The notes beneath the pieces were generated by a model. The model was not told where the DNA came from and did no database searches. It saw nothing but the letters and a program-made list of their open reading frames with translations. This document shows, in pieces, positions 63,557-64,000 of a stretch of 64,000 nucleotides of DNA. The stretch is from Tardiphaga robiniae (GTDB lineage Bacteria > Pseudomonadota > Alphaproteobacteria > Rhizobiales > Xanthobacteraceae): the NCBI RefSeq assembly GCF_013359755.1, contig NZ_JABMCJ010000090.1, positions 124,001-188,000 of the forward strand, read 5' to 3'. The first letter of the stretch is position 1; each line of letters starts with the position of its first letter. Position numbers and translations under genes: made by a program.

Positions 63557-64000
63557 ATGAAGCTTCCGCCGCTGGACTATATTTGCCCTGCTACGCTGCC
63601 CGAGGCGATCGCCGCGCTCGCGGTTCATGGCGGCAATGCCAAGGTGATCGCGGGTGGGCAGAGCCTGATGCCGATGCTTGCTTTCCGGCTGGCGGCGCCA
63701 AGCGTGCTGGTCGATATCGGACGGCTGCCAGATCTCAAAAGTATCAGTATTTCCGCTGAGGGCATCGACATTGGGGCCCTCGTGACCTGGCGGGATATCG
63801 AGCGCGATGCGCAGCTCGCACAGGCGCATCCGCTACTGGCGGCGGCCATCGCCCATGTCGCGCATTACCAGGTCCGTAACCGCGGCACCGTCGGCGGGAG
63901 CATGGCCCATGCCGATCCGGCCGCCGAAATGCCGGGCATTGCGGTGACCTGCGATGCGATGCTGACGATCGTCGGATCGACCGGGACCCGCATCTTGAGC
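63557..64000 (+). CDS. FAD-binding subunit of a xanthine-dehydrogenase-type enzyme (CoxM-like), N-terminal part
   Basis: 148 codons are in the window; the gene runs off the 3' end. It starts at ATG 63557 (MKLPPLDYICPATLPEAIAA). AGGQSLMPMLAFRLAAP is the first FAD-pyrophosphate motif, and RNRGTVGGSMAHADPAAEMP the second, both diagnostic of the CO-dehydrogenase medium-subunit family. The Mo and 2Fe-2S subunits are expected beyond the window. It differs from the hydroxylase at 6.5-10.5 kb, which uses a cytochrome instead of FAD. Confidence 0.93.
   Translation, partial: MKLPPLDYICPATLPEAIAALAVHGGNAKVIAGGQSLMPMLAFRLAAPSVLVDIGRLPDLKSISISAEGIDIGALVTWRDIERDAQLAQAHPLLAAAIAHVAHYQVRNRGTVGGSMAHADPAAEMPGIAVTCDAMLTIVGSTGTRILS

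Noticed and set aside
1-64000. CRISPR arrays, tRNA or rRNA genes, insertion sequences, integrases
   Set aside because: I looked for repeated spacers, the T-loop consensus and transposase or integrase motifs on both strands and saw none. A covariance and profile search would be decisive.

Overview
The window looks like a chromosomal segment of a Bradyrhizobium/Rhodopseudomonas-type alphaproteobacterium (Nitrobacteraceae). The basis is gene order and family type only: tkt-gap-pgk, DUF4164-zapA-6S RNA-5-FCL, yebC-ruvCAB, an alphaproteobacterial HU protein, a REP-type palindrome pair, and many branched-chain-amino-acid-type (HAAT) ABC transporters. Coding regions are GC-rich and densely packed, often with 4-nt stop/start overlaps. 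No rRNA, tRNA, CRISPR array or insertion sequence was seen.

Layout. 1-3.7 kb: central carbon genes on the minus strand (tkt, gap, start of pgk). 4.0-6.5 kb: DUF4164, zapA, a probable 6S RNA, 5-formyltetrahydrofolate cyclo-ligase and a YmdB-type phosphoesterase. 6.5-10.5 kb: a minus-strand operon for a periplasmic molybdenum hydroxylase (2Fe-2S subunit, Mo subunit, tri-haem cytochrome c). 10.8-14.1 kb: PPK2, a small secreted Gly/Tyr-rich protein and a soluble chemotaxis receptor. 14.3-18.2 kb: yebC, ruvC, ruvA, a membrane protein, ruvB and a NUDIX hydrolase. 18.2-23.3 kb: a probable insertion or rearrangement. A 5' stub of ybgC is followed by an ornithine aminotransferase, a UPF0182 membrane protein and then a complete ybgC. 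23.4-31.0 kb: an NTF2-like protein, then the C-P lyase locus (divergent phnF, phnGHIJKLMN). 31.0-32.7 kb: a PPOX flavoprotein, HU, and a carboxymethyl-hydroxymuconate isomerase.

32.9-46.0 kb is the most interesting part. It holds an IclR regulator, a ferredoxin-reductase-type flavoprotein, two YtcJ-type amidohydrolases (one exported), a Rieske ring-hydroxylating oxygenase, a glutamine-synthetase-like ligase and a complete HAAT transporter. Together they look like an uptake-and-catabolism module for an unidentified nitrogen-containing, probably aromatic, compound. Ligation of glutamate to an amine before dioxygenation, as in aniline pathways, is one hypothesis. 46.6-55.0 kb is a surface-polysaccharide cluster: a Wzc-like chain-length/kinase fusion, three GT4 glycosyltransferases, a MurJ/Wzx-type flippase and a polysaccharide deacetylase. 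55.5-64 kb is a second catabolic module: AraC regulator, second HAAT transporter, aldehyde dehydrogenase, IclR regulator and the first subunit of a xanthine-dehydrogenase-type enzyme that runs off the window.

All function calls come from reading translated sequence and recognising motifs and gene order. No database search was run.
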